In this document: positions 36,194-47,344 of the stretch, in pieces
Numbering within the stretch: the stretch's first letter is position 1
Layout of the letters: every line of letters begins with the position of its first letter
NCBI GenBank assembly: GCA_025765615.1
Contig: JAIVFJ010000195.1
Coordinates: 1-64,000 of the forward strand
Length of the DNA: 64,000 nucleotides
Origin: Zopfochytrium polystomum
Taxonomy: Eukaryota > Chytridiomycota > Chytridiomycetes > Chytridiales > Chytridiaceae
Direction: 5' to 3'
Program-made: the position numbers and the translations under genes
The notes under the pieces: model-generated
Told to the model about the DNA's origin: nothing
The model's input: only the letters and a program-made list of their open reading frames with translations
The model's database searches: none

Positions 36194-37821
36194 CTATACG
36201 CAATTCAACGGCGAGGGCCGCCCTGCGAGTGGGGGGGCGGCAGGAGCGGTGGTGCAGGCAACAGGCGGGGTGCGAGCCTTATCAGAGTAAGTGGGAGAGG
36301 TGCGCATGGTGACGTCGTGGGTGGAAGCGCAGGTTGGAGTAGCGTCGAGGGGAGGGACTGAGGGGGGAGGGGGATTGAAGCTGCACTGTTGGAGGAAAAA
36401 GTCGACGGATTGCTGAGCAAAGGGGGCGATGACAGCAGACACGTCGTTGCGGAGACGGGCGTGGATTTCTGCAACTGCATTCTCAATCTGAGTCTGAACG
36501 GCGTTGGTGATGGTATCTTCGCGGCGCTCAAGCATGGTGAGTCGAGTGCTGATGGCGCTGATGCTGTCCGAGTGGTGAGCGACATTGCGGCAGACAGCTT
36601 CTAAAGCAGCAGTGTGTTCCTGATGAGTCTTCTGAAGGTCTGCAAGGATTGCGTCGGCGTTGGCCTTTTGCTCGGCACGGAGGGTGGAGAGGGCGGCATT
36701 CTGAGACTCAACAAATTGCGTATGCAGAGCGGCTTGTTGGGTGGAGAGGCTGCGCATGTCCTTCATAAATTGGGCAAGCTCAAGGGAGACCGCTTGATTA
36801 GGGGGGGAAGGAGGGTCTGGGTGGCGTTAAGTGCTCGAGGAAGGAGGAGTTGGTGGGTTGGGTGGGGGGAGGGGTCGAGGGGCCTGGCGTCTTGCGAGCG
36901 GGCAGTCGTATGTGAAATGGTTGGTGAATCCGCAACGTTGGCAACAAGTGAAGGAGGCTTGGTCCTCGTTCCAATAGGGTTGAAGAGTGGTGGAGCGTCC
37001 ATTGATAAGAATAGAGTTGTTAAGGGAGAGAAGATCACGGCGGGAGGGAAACACGAGGAAGGCTTTGTTGGAGCGTCCAGCAGAATTGGTAACAGGGTTA
37101 AAATAACCGGGGTTACGACGAGGGAACAGCCAAGATCAGTAGCGAGGGGGCCCAGATCACAAGCGGATAGGTTACGGGGCAAGTTGAAAAGAACACCAGT
37201 GCGAAGGTTTTCATCTTTAACTCGAGCATCACGCTCCGCAGGGGTTTCGCGGAGGCGGAAAGCAACGCCAGCACCGTTAACAAATGCAAAGGGAGGAAAG
37301 TGAGAAGGGGGGGCAGTGAACAAAATGAAAGCGACAGTCGAGGCGAGGTTGCGATTGTGGGTGTAGGCGATGTCGACGACATCCCCGCAGTCGTGGAGGA
37401 GTTGGTGAAGGGTGTGGGTGATGGGTGCCTTATGGGAAGGGAACGTATCAGAGAGGACACCTGGAGCAAGGTGGGTAGCGAGAAGGATGTTGGTAAAGTC
37501 GCGATTCGCAAGGTACGTGGCTGTGTTGAAGAGTGGAAGACCGTGCGGGATGCGATTGTAGAAAAGGGTGTGCGTCGTAAAGAGGGTTCGGATTGCAACG
37601 AGTCGTTCGTCAGACGGTTCGGAGACCAGATTGAGTGTGATGTACGGAGGATTCAGATTGGTGGTGACGGGGCCCCGCAGAAAGATCTCGTTTTGTGCAC
37701 AGATCTGAGCGATCTCCTCGATGTGTGGTTGGAAATTGTTATCGTCAGGAGGAGGTACGCAGATCCGCAGGATGAAGTGCGTAGAGGTGGTCGTGATGGA
37801 ATGAACGATGGAGTCAGGCAT
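36194..37821 (-). pseudogene. LINE ORF1 (gag-like), frameshifted
   Basis: Starts MPDSIVHSITTTSTHFILRI at 37821. A CCHC zinc knuckle (CQRCGFTNHFTYDC) sits near 36930 in a second frame, and a third frame from 36766 codes an amphipathic coiled coil (LRAEQKANADAILADLQ) with a Pro-rich end and a stop at 36194. The order knuckle then coiled coil is seen directly; the joining frames are broken. Confidence 0.75.
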
Positions 37822-38095
37822 GCTGGGTTGTGAGGGTGCGATCGGAGCTGTGGTGGCAGTGGCGCAGTCAGGTGGTCTGTGTGCCGATTGGCGGATTTTT
37901 TTAGACGTTCAAGCGACCTTTGTGTTTGCCCTTTACTTCCTTTGTGATTCATTCAAAAAAAAAAAAAATTCATATCAAGAGGTGGCTGTTTTGGTTGGTT
38001 GTTGACTCGGTTGAAAACATCCTGGCAGTAAAATACACGAAAGCTAAGGGATTAAAACGAGAAAAGCGTTCACAAATAGACACGGTTATGACGGG

Positions 38096-39640
38096 TCACT
38101 CCTGCGGAGCTTCTTTGCCATCCTCCTCTTCAAACTCTTCCTCGTCCTCGGCTGTCGCGTCCTGGTACTGCTGGTACTCGGAAACAAGGTCGTTCATGTT
38201 CGACTCCGCCTCGGTGAACTCCATCTCGTCCATGCCCTCACCGGTGTACCAGTGCAGGAAAGCCTTGCGCTTGAACATGGCCGTAAACTGCTCCGAGACG
38301 CGTTTAAACAGCTCCTGAATGGCCGTCGAGTTGCCGATGAATGTGGCCGACATCTTGAGGCCCCGCGGTGGGATGTCGCAGACGGCCATCTTAAAGTTGT
38401 TTGGGATCCACTCGACAAAGTACGAAGAGTTTTTGTTCTGGATGTTGAGCATTTGCTCCTCGACCTCGTTCATCGACATCTTGCCGCGGAACACGGCCGC
38501 GGCGGTGAGGTAGCGGCCGTGGCGCGGGTCCGACGCCGCCATCATGTTCTTGGGGTCGAACATCTGCTGCGTCAGCTCGGGGACGGTCAGGGACCGGAAC
38601 TTCTGCGAGCCAGCGGCGGTGAGCGGCGCAAATCCGACCATGAAGAAGTGGAGCCGCGGGAAGGGAACGAGGTTCACAGCCAGCTTCCTCAGGTCCGAGT
38701 TCAGCTGGCCCGGGAAGCGCAGGGACGTCGTCACGCCGGACATGACGGCGGACACGAGGTGGTTCAAGTCGGAGAAGGCCGGACTCTGCAGCTTGAGGGT
38801 GCGGAAGCAGATGTCGTACAGGGCTTCGTTGTCGATGCAAAAGGTCTCGTCTGAGTTTTCCACGAGCTGGTGGACGGAGAGGGTGGCGTTGTACGGCTCG
38901 ACAACGGTGTCGGAGACCTTGGGCGAGGGAACGACGGAGAAGGTGCACATCATGCGGTCCGGGTATTCTTCGCGGATCTTGGAGATGAGGAGTGTGCCCA
39001 TACCAGCGCCGGTGCCGCCGCCGAGGGAGTGGGCGAGCTGGAAGCCTTGCAGACAGTCAGTCGCTTCGGCCTCCTTGCGGACGACGTCGAGGACCGTGTC
39101 GACGAGCTCGGCGCCTTCAGTGTAGTGACCTTTGGCCCAGTTGTTGCCTGCCCCAGACTGCCCGTAGACAAAGTTGTCCTATTATTGATTGTGCGGCGAA
39201 GACGGTAGTTCAGAAGAGCAGCAGTGGCCTGATCGTTGCAGCCCTCATTCGCCATGCGTGGCCAGAGATGATCACACAAATCCCGCTCCCTCTTCGGGCT
39301 ACATTCACGTGCGACTCACCGGTCGGAACAGAGCGCCGACGGGACCGGCTCTCGCCGAGTCCATCGTACCTGGCTCCAAATCGACAAGGACGGCGCGCGG
39401 AACATACTTGCCACTGCTTGCCTCGTTGTAGTAAACGTTGATTCGCTGGAGCTGCTCGTCAGGTATGGACCCGCTGTAGTTCCCAGCAGCGTCAATGCCG
39501 TGCTCGTCTGAGATGACCTCCCAGAATTTGGCACCGATCTGTTGCGTGAAGAGGGGTGAGAGGAGGGAAGTGAACTGCGCAGGTCAATCGAATACCTGGT
39601 TGCCGCACTGGCCGACCTGAACGTGCACGATTTCCCTCAT
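38096..39640 (-). CDS. Beta-tubulin
   Basis: Three exons (39640-39596, 39538-39320, 39178-38096) give 448 aa, the usual length. The N-terminus is [15 protein letters not shown], including the MREI autoregulation motif. The GTP-binding signature GGGTGAGMG is intact, and the C-terminal tail is acidic ([17 protein letters not shown]). Introns interrupt after residue 15 and after the LFRP segment, common intron places in fungal tubulins. CTFSVVPSP and DETFC contain the residues conventionally numbered F167, E198 and F200, the benzimidazole-sensitive state. The LINE begins within about 250 bp downstream on the same strand, so it may affect the 3' UTR. Confidence 0.97.
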
Positions 39641-40494
39641 AGTGTCGTGGATATTCGAGTGGCGGGTCGAGGCCGAATTGGAACGGGCTTCCGTGCTGCT
39701 ATTTATGTAATCATTTTTTCCTTGGATTTTTTTTAACACCTGCCCGAGTCCATTCGGAATTCGGCTGGGATGAACGAAACGCACTCACACACTGCGGGAG
39801 ACAGAGACAGATAAATTAATAGAAAACACCGTGCTGAAATCAGTTCAGCAACCCACTTTTCTAAAGCAACGGAAGTCTGGCTTCCGATGAGGGAACCACA
39901 AGAAGAGGAGCGGACACGAATGATCCGTCGTTTCAAGAGAGCAGTTTCGCAATTACAGAAGCCGAACATTTTCAAAAAACGGCCTCTCGCGCGGCCCGTT
40001 TTCAATTTCGATTCTCGGTTTGGTTTCGAATCTCCGAATCAAAGCGCCGATCCCTAGACTAAGAATGGCTTTTTGAATGTTTGTCTATTCGACAGCCCTT
40101 TTCTTTAAATATATATATTCGCGCTCTTCCGGTAAATCATTGAACACCCGACCATGTGATGCGCGCCGCCGAACAACAAGGGCAGACACTTCCGAATAGG
40201 AGTACATATGAACCAACAAAAACGGGAGCGTCAGTGGGAACGAAATGCGACAAGCATCGCACACCCTCCATGCTCGCCGCTAGCACCACGCGCTTCCACG
40301 AGGATAACCACAGGCACTGCCCGTCGCACCGTCGCCCCTCTTCTGGGCCAGACCCTCAGCAACAGAGTAGGGCGGCGGAGCGCAGAAGTATAGTACAGAA
40401 ACTCTTCAAAATAGCATCGTCTACGCCTGCAGTTACACATTATTCATTGAAAAATTGGCTGGTCCACTGCGTTTAGAGCTCACATGTCGACGAA

Positions 40495-40531
<37 letters not shown>

Positions 40532-41232
40532 CGCTCCTCGAGCCCACTGGTTTCTTCACCGATCCTCCGCATCTTCCTTGCCAAACTTCCAAGTCCGACG
40601 GCGACGCTGACGAACCCTGGAACCAACACTCTCCGCATCGAATGGAGCTAAGGTACTATCAGAAGAGGATCTGGAAATTGCCGATTGCGAGTGCGCTTGG
40701 GCTGGTGGCTGTCGCTGTTAATCCTCATGTTCTCCCGCCGTAGGGTGCTGCTGCTGCGACTGATGTGGCGTAGTTGGAGGTGGAGGCGGCGTGGGAGACG
40801 TGGGAGACATCGGGGAGGAGGAGGAGGAGCCTACGGGGATGGGATCGGGGAGTGTGGGTGGTACTTGCGTTGGTCGCCTTGTCTTCAATCATACTCCTCC
40901 TTTTTTCCCCCACAGCTTTGCGATTGCGGCACTTAAAACTGAATATGGTTCCCCCTTATCAATCTTCACTGAATACCATAGCTGCTGTGTCTCCACACAC
41001 CCATCTTCTGTCTTGTCTCTGTGATTTGCTTGACGACGAGACCGACTTCATTATTTTGGGACGAGTATTCTCTTCGACAGTCCGCTTTTTCCGCCAGTAA
41101 ATGAACAACGGGAGCACATAAATATTGAGCCAACGAGCTGGCCAACGAGAAAGGAAACTTCGCATAACAGGGGTTCGTCAATGGAAAACGAAATAAAAAA
41201 AAATCCAGAAAAAAAATCAAAAAAACAAGCAA
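39641..41232. other. Intergenic region with A35 tract
   Basis: Holds the tubulin promoter side (T-rich tract 39723-39734). A run of 35 As lies at 40496-40530. A 33-codon frame from 40641 (MELRYYQKRIWKLPIASALG) looks like a small membrane peptide but has no support beyond composition. Confidence 0.45.
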
Positions 41233-43698
41233 TCACTTTCCAGCCCTTCCACGCCGGCCGCGTCCGCCACCAACACCGCGCGGTTCCACCCGCGTTGCCA
41301 ACGGCGCCACCCCCTCGCCCCTCTTCTCTGCCATTCCCTGCCCACCTCCCATGACACCCGCCGGATGCGTCGTCTTGAGCATCTTCGTCCTCCTCGTCTC
41401 GACGCCTCCGCCGCCGCCGCCAACCCCACGCTCCGCGTCCTCCGCCACCCCCGTCGCTCCCGTCCTCCCAACCGCCATCGCCACCGGCCCGCGCCTCCGC
41501 GCCCTCATCCACCCCACCACCCGCGCAATCTCGTGCTTCCGCATATAATACGCCTCGACGCAGTCCCCCGTCGCGCGCGTCTTGACATACTCGCGGGAGA
41601 TGATCGTAAAGCTCTTGCCGACGGCCGCGAGGCCGCGAGCGAGGGCGTCGAGCTCGCGGGGCAGCCAGGCCGGGGCGGGGAGGAGCGTGGCTTCGACGGG
41701 GAGGTGGTGCGTGTGGGCCGTGTGGGTTTCGTCGTACGGGTGCGCGAAGCGGTGGAGGTCGGGGTGGGGCGGGGCGAGCGGGGGGTTGGGGTCGAGCCAG
41801 CGCCAGCGTAGGCGCTTTGTGGATGGGCGAGCGGGTTGCGGTTCCAAAGCAGGTGCCGACGACGGATCCCGGGGTCGATTGGCCGGGGTGGGGTTCGTCA
41901 TGGGGAGGGTATCTGTTGATCCCGCGAGCGATTCTCGCCCGGATACGGGCCTCCCCGCGCGCACTGGCTCGAACGGCGGGGGTGTCGGCAGCCGGCCCTG
42001 CTCCGTGTACTTTACCCTCACGTCGGCGGGCGCCAGCGACACGTTTGTCCTGAGCGTGCTGAACTCGGGGTCGATGATCCCGGTAGGTGGCGGCACCGCC
42101 CGCGTCTTGCCCGTCGGCGCGAGTCGCGGACGCGGCACAAACATCCACGCGGGCACGTCAAACCTTCGGCGGCAGCGTTCCTCGGGGGATGGCAGGCCGC
42201 CGGCGTCCCCGCCGCCAACGACGAGTTCGGGGATCGGGCACGCCATCTTGGTGATGGAGTATGGCTTGGGCGCGGTGCGCGAGAACGCGGCGGCCAGCAC
42301 GTGCTCGACGGCGTCGGGGTCACCCTTCCGCGTGCTGCGGACGGCGACGGTGCGGACCGGGCGGCGTGGGGCGGCGGAGGCAGCTGGCGCGAGCGCTGTG
42401 GTCGAGGAGTCCAGACCGAGTGCGAGGTCGCGGTCGGCGCCGCGTCGCTTGCGGGCGGCTCTGGCGATCGCGGGAATGTTTTCTGCCGCGGACCCGGAGG
42501 CGCTGGTAGGTGTCCCGGGAACGGCACGCTTGGTGGGTGGGCTGCTCTTTGCAGTGGTTTCCTTTGGCTCCGGTGTTGCCTCCTTTCCTGCTGGCGAAGA
42601 TGCAGAGTTATCGACAAGATGTGCCGATCTGGGCAAATTCTTCTGAGAAGTCTTTTCGATCGGCTCTTCCGCTCCTTCCACTGAATGTGCAGTCGAGGAG
42701 AGCGCTTCGTCGATCTTCTTGGCCGCGGTGGGCGAAGGAATGCTGTTGATCACGGCCTTTTCTGCTGCCACCGTTGGGGTGGCCGCCACGGGTTTGTCTG
42801 GAATCACGATCCTACCTACGCTCTGGATGCTCGCAGTCGCGATCTTCGGTTCCTTGCTTTCAGAAGCCTCACCCACAGTTGATGGTTGGTCGGCTCCCTC
42901 CTCGCGCTTCACGCGAACCGCCGATTCAACTGCCGCAGGCCCACCATCTGTTAATCCCTCCGCCTCGTCCAGTACGGCGCATTTCCTTTTGCGCCGTTTC
43001 GGTTGCTGGACGATCGGCGTCAGGCTCGCAAGAACCGGCGTCGTGGGCGTCGATCGGCCCTCTGGCGGAGTGGCCGTGCCGCCGGTCGCGATCGCAACGG
43101 CTTCGGCCGTGCGCCGCCGGGTGGCGTACCGCGCCTGTGTCTGCGGCAGCTCCGACACGAGCTCTCCAAACGGGTTGTCCAACCGAAGGCCGTCGCGGCG
43201 GCGGCGGGTGCCGACGGACCCCTTCCGCGACTGTGGGGCGGCGTCCGCGGGCGATTCTGAGGATGGCTCGCCGTCGGGCGCGGGCGTTGTTGGCGAGAGT
43301 TTGACGGGGTCGGCTGTGCTGGGCGATTTGAGCTTCGTGGCCGGGTTTGCATGGGGTTCGACGTGCAATTTGTGTTGCCCTTTCTTCCCTGTTTCCACGG
43401 GGATAATAGGCTCCGCCGAATTGCTGGAACCACCGCCTGCGAGAGTGTTGTCCGGTCCATCGCTGTTTGCGGTCAGGCAGTTGACGCTGGGGGAAGGCAG
43501 TGCCGAAATCAACGTCTTCGCCGCGGCGTCGCCGGGGCCCGCCGCGGCACTGACCGCAACAGACACATCCACGGGCGTGAGGCGCTTTCCAGCTGGGTTG
43601 ATGCGGTCCGCTGCAGTCGCGGGCAGGTGCGGTTGGGGTTGACGGGCAATTTCAAACTCCGCAGGTTGTCTGGACATTGCTCCTGCTGTGTGTGACAT
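41233..43698 (-). CDS. SANT/Myb-domain protein, probably chromatin-associated
   Basis: A single uninterrupted frame of 821 codons; the ATG at 43698 (MSHTAGAMSRQPAEF) is the first true ATG. Residues 1-500 are disordered and rich in Pro, Ala, Ser and Lys with several basic patches (QPKRRKRKC, RKRRGADRD). A short conserved-looking block follows (RRFDVPAWMFVPRPRL, IIDPEFSTLRTNVSLAP). A SANT-like helix triplet is at about 690-740: AWLPRELDALARGLAAVGKS, then FTIISREYVKTRATGDCVEA with aromatic spacing ending EAYYMRKHE. SANT proteins of this sort sit in histone-modifying complexes. The C-terminus is Gly/Arg-rich (GGGRGRRGRAGK). No catalytic domain is seen. Confidence 0.7.
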   Translation of the reverse strand: MSHTAGAMSRQPAEFEIARQPQPHLPATAADRINPAGKRLTPVDVSVAVSAAAGPGDAAAKTLISALPSPSVNCLTANSDGPDNTLAGGGSSNSAEPIIPVETGKKGQHKLHVEPHANPATKLKSPSTADPVKLSPTTPAPDGEPSSESPADAAPQSRKGSVGTRRRRDGLRLDNPFGELVSELPQTQARYATRRRTAEAVAIATGGTATPPEGRSTPTTPVLASLTPIVQQPKRRKRKCAVLDEAEGLTDGGPAAVESAVRVKREEGADQPSTVGEASESKEPKIATASIQSVGRIVIPDKPVAATPTVAAEKAVINSIPSPTAAKKIDEALSSTAHSVEGAEEPIEKTSQKNLPRSAHLVDNSASSPAGKEATPEPKETTAKSSPPTKRAVPGTPTSASGSAAENIPAIARAARKRRGADRDLALGLDSSTTALAPAASAAPRRPVRTVAVRSTRKGDPDAVEHVLAAAFSRTAPKPYSITKMACPIPELVVGGGDAGGLPSPEERCRRRFDVPAWMFVPRPRLAPTGKTRAVPPPTGIIDPEFSTLRTNVSLAPADVRVKYTEQGRLPTPPPFEPVRAGRPVSGRESLAGSTDTLPMTNPTPANRPRDPSSAPALEPQPARPSTKRLRWRWLDPNPPLAPPHPDLHRFAHPYDETHTAHTHHLPVEATLLPAPAWLPRELDALARGLAAVGKSFTIISREYVKTRATGDCVEAYYMRKHEIARVVGWMRARRRGPVAMAVGRTGATGVAEDAERGVGGGGGGVETRRTKMLKTTHPAGVMGGGQGMAEKRGEGVAPLATRVEPRGVGGGRGRRGRAGK

Positions 43699-46191
43699 GT
43701 CAGTGCGATCAAAACAGGAAAATGGAAACGGAGAAGAAAAAAAAAAACAGAAAAGGCGTTGATTGGTTGGAAGGCAAGCAAACAATCAACTCGGGAGGAG
43801 GAGGAGGAGGGTTTGAGGTGTTTGACGCAACAGAGAACCGGCCACATCGCCAACAGCACGCTTGGCGCGACCTGGCGCGATGGATCGCAGCATCACCATT
43901 CCACCTAAGCCCACTAGCCTTCGCGAGTGAAAGGGGTTGAAGGCGACCAAGTGAATGGCGGGGAAGGGGGTGTGGGGGGTAAAGGTAGCAAACGCAGAGA
44001 AGACACACGATACCAACGATCCAGGGGGCCAAAAAAAAGATCAAAAAACGAGGGTGTGGCGCTTCCAAACAATCGCCCGTGGAGCCCTCCAAGAAGAGCC
44101 CGATTACATGCCCTCCCGGGGCCGATCGCCCGCAGGCGAAGAGGGCCAAGAAGGCAGGCACGGCTCAGAAGCGCAACACAACAAAAATAAAGAAAAACAA
44201 GCCAGCTTTCACAAAACAAGCAGCTTTGAGATTCAAAGCTCAAGACACAAACCTCCCGCGAGAGGGTGACGTGCTTGCGTGAAGCGGCCAACATCGACTC
44301 GAACGAAGGAAAACAACGGAAAAAAGCGAATAGAATCGGGAAATCGAGAGGCACAAACCTTGGCCTATTTTTTTTTCGTACCTTTTCAGGGAAACGGTGC
44401 TGATTTGTTGGATTGCTGTCACTCTCTTTGTTCTTTGGAGGTGTTCGCTATCTACACGGTCCGTGCAGGAGGGGGGGAAGCGGGGGAAGGTCAATGGGGG
44501 TCGCCGGCAGCGGGAAATGGGTGGGTGGGGAAGGCGACGTGGCCGCGTCTCTGACCGCGGCGTCGACCTGAGCGAGACAGAGGGTGAAGGCGAGGAAGAG
44601 ACTCGAGAGAGAGGGACAGAGACTGGGTGCGTGCTCGCCGGTCTGCACAAAAAAATTTTTTTTTCGTTTTGCCCCCTTTGTTTTTCCAAGTGCTATTTAT
44701 TGGTGATGAGTTTGTCCTTCCCACTCACAGCCGGGCACCCCAACTGTGAAGGCCTTAGGGTTGAGACGGAAGCAACCAAAGTGGAAGGGGTGGTAGAAGA
44801 GGAAATATGGTGGTCGACGGCAAAAGCTGTCTGCATACCCCTTGCCAAACACCCTCCCCCCCCTCTCCCCGCATTCGGATTTCTTTGAACCATGGTTTTG
44901 TTATTGTTACCATCCGCGAGTCACAGATGGAACCATCCTCCACCTACTGAGAAGAAGGACTACGCAATCGTTGTATGAGGCATCTGCCCCAAATAAAACG
45001 GTCGCCGTTGTGGGTTGAGCGGCAGTCCTTTTCTCAATTTCAGCAAATGTGGTTTTTCACATGGGTGCCCCATTGATGACACAAACGTTGTTTGCCCAAA
45101 TCACGGGGATCTTGATCCGAGGCGCGATCGTTCAAATCGTGGTATGCTAAAGACGTTTGATCGCCAATGCCCGCTTTAATCCCCTCTCGAGCAATTAAGT
45201 TGACCTCCACTTTTTGCAGAATGTAAGCCGTTTCGTCCCAACCCCAACCACACCAAGAGCTCGTGAGCGGTCTGGCTCTCCGAACCTATCACGAACAACC
45301 GAAAGACGGCTCTCGCTTCCCATGATTGGTGGCGCTTTAGGTTAAAGCTGAGAAGGTTGCTTATTCGATGCGACCCACAGTCGAAGGATAGACCGATCTT
45401 TGCACCGCGAGTTTACAGCAGTACAGCACAAAACGGCTGTGGTTCAAATACTAGGGCTCACGCTTCACTTGCCGTTAAGATCAGCTACTCGCCAATGCTC
45501 ACGGATCTAAATGAAAACGATTGACGCGATGAGAAAGCGTTAAATGCGAAGCAGGCAATCGAGACGTTCAGGCTGGCTCAGATCGCTGGTGGCGTTCGTT
45601 TGCGCACCTAATTGGGTTGGGGGCAACGGCTGGTCCGGGATGTGCTTCACGATATTTTGCCTCACAGAAGACCTCTCATATCTTATTCCAGCCAACTGAC
45701 TGAGCTATTTCTTACTCACGTAACGAACGCCCGTTACTGCCCATACGGCCTCGACCAAAGATGAGGGTGTTTGTCTCGGCGAAACGCAGAAACAAGATTT
45801 TATTTGTCAGTTGGCCTTGACAACCATGGACAACGACTCTCAAACCTGATGCGCTATGGCTTTCTCTTGAGTGCGATTCTAGGGGCGGTGTAAAGGTCGT
45901 TCGGCGGATCGTTCATTCTGCGGCACATTTCAGATGCTGAGCCCACCTCCAATTTCCCCTGCCACGGTCATCTTATCAGCAATTGCGGACAGTGTGGCTG
46001 ATCGGCGAGTTCTTTTTTCCTTCGTCACAAACTAACTTCTTGGTGGCTGGCAGGCTTGGCGTCTGTCTTCTTAGCATCCTTGCCGACTTGAATCCCCGAA
46101 CGTGGCTTGCAGTGCTGGGACTCGCCCCAGCACAAGAGCGACACAAGAATGGATCCAAGCAAAGTGTGGCTGGCTGGGCGCTTGTACAACG
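43699..46191. other. Long region without a supported gene
   Basis: Short overlapping ORFs before 44943 have no motifs. From about 44944 to 45975 no frame longer than 60 codons exists on either strand, and the base composition drops toward balanced. I see no tRNA or repeat in it. Confidence 0.5.
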
Positions 46192-46197
46192 TATAAA
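46192..46197 (+). promoter_or_regulatory. TATA box of surface protein gene A
   Basis: TATAAA lies 120 bp upstream of the ATG at 46312, the same spacing as in genes B and F. Confidence 0.5.
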
Positions 46198-46311
46198 GTC
46201 AACTCGAAGAACCGTCAATACCCCCGAACCTACAAAAACCCTTCCGACCACCCCACACACACGCCCACTCACACACACCCGTTCGATACGTCATAGCCCG
46301 TCTCCAGAAAA

Positions 46312-47046
46312 ATGAGCCGACTCGCCCTGCTCTTCGTTGTTGCGTTCCTCGCATCACCGTCCCTCGCGGCGTACCCTCAAGTCGATGGCAACTTCACCAT
46401 CTCCGTCACCAACCAGCCCTCCTCCAACCAGTACTGCGTGGCCGACTCCATCGCCTACACGCTCGACCTGACCAACGTTCCAAAAGCCAACCCGAACAAC
46501 AGCTCGGACGCGACCTACCTCTCCATCATGGTCATGGGACCCCCGCAGGACCCCTCTGTCGATCCGAACGGAATATCAAAGACACCTCGCGGCCTTGTCG
46601 TCGGCGCGCTGGGCAAAACCCTGGTCTCGACGTTCTCTGGTTCGGATGCGTATGTCGTAGAAGAAAAGCTGAAAGGATTCACCGGCCTCTTCCTCCGCGC
46701 GATCGTTTTCTACGACAGCCAAAGCGCGCTGTTTGAGTCCTTCCAGACGGCGGCCTCCAGCAAAACCCCTTTCTCGATTGCGAAGAGCTGCAACTCAACT
46801 AGCACATCGCCCTCCTTGTCGTCGACCTCATCATCGTCAACCTCGGCATCGTCGTCCACTCTTCCGACTTCATCGACCTCAGACTCCACCTCAGCATCGT
46901 CGTCGCAAACATCCAGCTCCTCGGCCTCATCGAGCAGCTCTCAGAACTCGACTTCGTCGATCCTGTACAGCGGTGCTGTTGCGGGGGCCTCGGTATCCCG
47001 CTTTGCTGCCTTTGCTGCAGTCCCTCTGTTAATTCTCCTCGCATGA
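46312..47046 (+). CDS. GPI-type surface protein, family member A
   Basis: Intronless, 244 aa. A signal peptide (1-20, ends SPSLAAY) precedes one 135-residue domain with the family signature NFTISVTNQPSSNQYCVADS, then ISKTPRGLVVGALG and KGFTGLFLRAIVFY, closing at a second Cys (AKSC). Two Cys at the domain ends may pair. A 75-residue Ser-rich stalk with NSTSSILYSGA and a hydrophobic end (VPLLILLA) fit a GPI anchor signal. Several N-glycosylation sequons occur. Its domain is closest to the second domain of gene B, not the first. It stands 9 kb from the rest of the array, separated by an oxidase and a laccase. Function unknown. Confidence 0.85.
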   Translation: MSRLALLFVVAFLASPSLAAYPQVDGNFTISVTNQPSSNQYCVADSIAYTLDLTNVPKANPNNSSDATYLSIMVMGPPQDPSVDPNGISKTPRGLVVGALGKTLVSTFSGSDAYVVEEKLKGFTGLFLRAIVFYDSQSALFESFQTAASSKTPFSIAKSCNSTSTSPSLSSTSSSSTSASSSTLPTSSTSDSTSASSSQTSSSSASSSSSQNSTSSILYSGAVAGASVSRFAAFAAVPLLILLA

Positions 47047-47344
47047 GGCGGGCATTTGCTGGGCCTTATGGTCTCGTATCCATCTTTGTTTTGGTCGTTC
47101 ATTTTTTCAGATCTTCTTTTTATTTGGGCCAGGGCCTCGTCTTCTGCACTTAGATTCACCAGTCATTGCATTCTCTGTTTAACCCAAACACATCCGTCAA
47201 ACGCACACACCAATGAACCTATACTATTATTTGGTCACAAACACTCTGGCGTGTATTTTCTCGATGCTGATACTGACTCGATTCAACTAACACACCAGAG
47301 CCACCTCAACCCAAAACTGCTGCTCAATTCCTTTTCCTTGTGCT

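Larger units (their letters stand above)
30429..37960 (-). mobile_element. Tad-type LINE retrotransposon, decayed
   Basis: Read on the minus strand: a gag-like ORF1 with zinc knuckle, an A-rich linker, then ORF2 with APE endonuclease, reverse transcriptase, RNase H and a C-terminal Cys/His motif, ending in a poly(A) tail (T-run at about 30431-30448 on the plus strand). This order with RNase H after RT is that of fungal Tad elements. The 5' end is not fixed; it lies between the ORF1 start (37821) and the beta-tubulin stop (38098). I found no convincing target-site duplication. Codon use (pyrimidine-rich, less GC) differs from host genes. Many frame changes make it inactive as given. Confidence 0.85.

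Noticed and set aside
38252..39208. Long plus-strand ORFs opposite beta-tubulin
   Set aside because: Antisense shadows of a highly biased codon set; the tubulin frame explains the region.
40641..40742. 33-codon membrane peptide (MELRYYQKRIWKLPIASALG)
   Set aside because: Attractive composition, but a single short frame with no splice partner or homologue that I can name.
42018..43642. Plus-strand ORFs opposite the SANT gene
   Set aside because: They are antisense shadows of the GC-rich coding strand.
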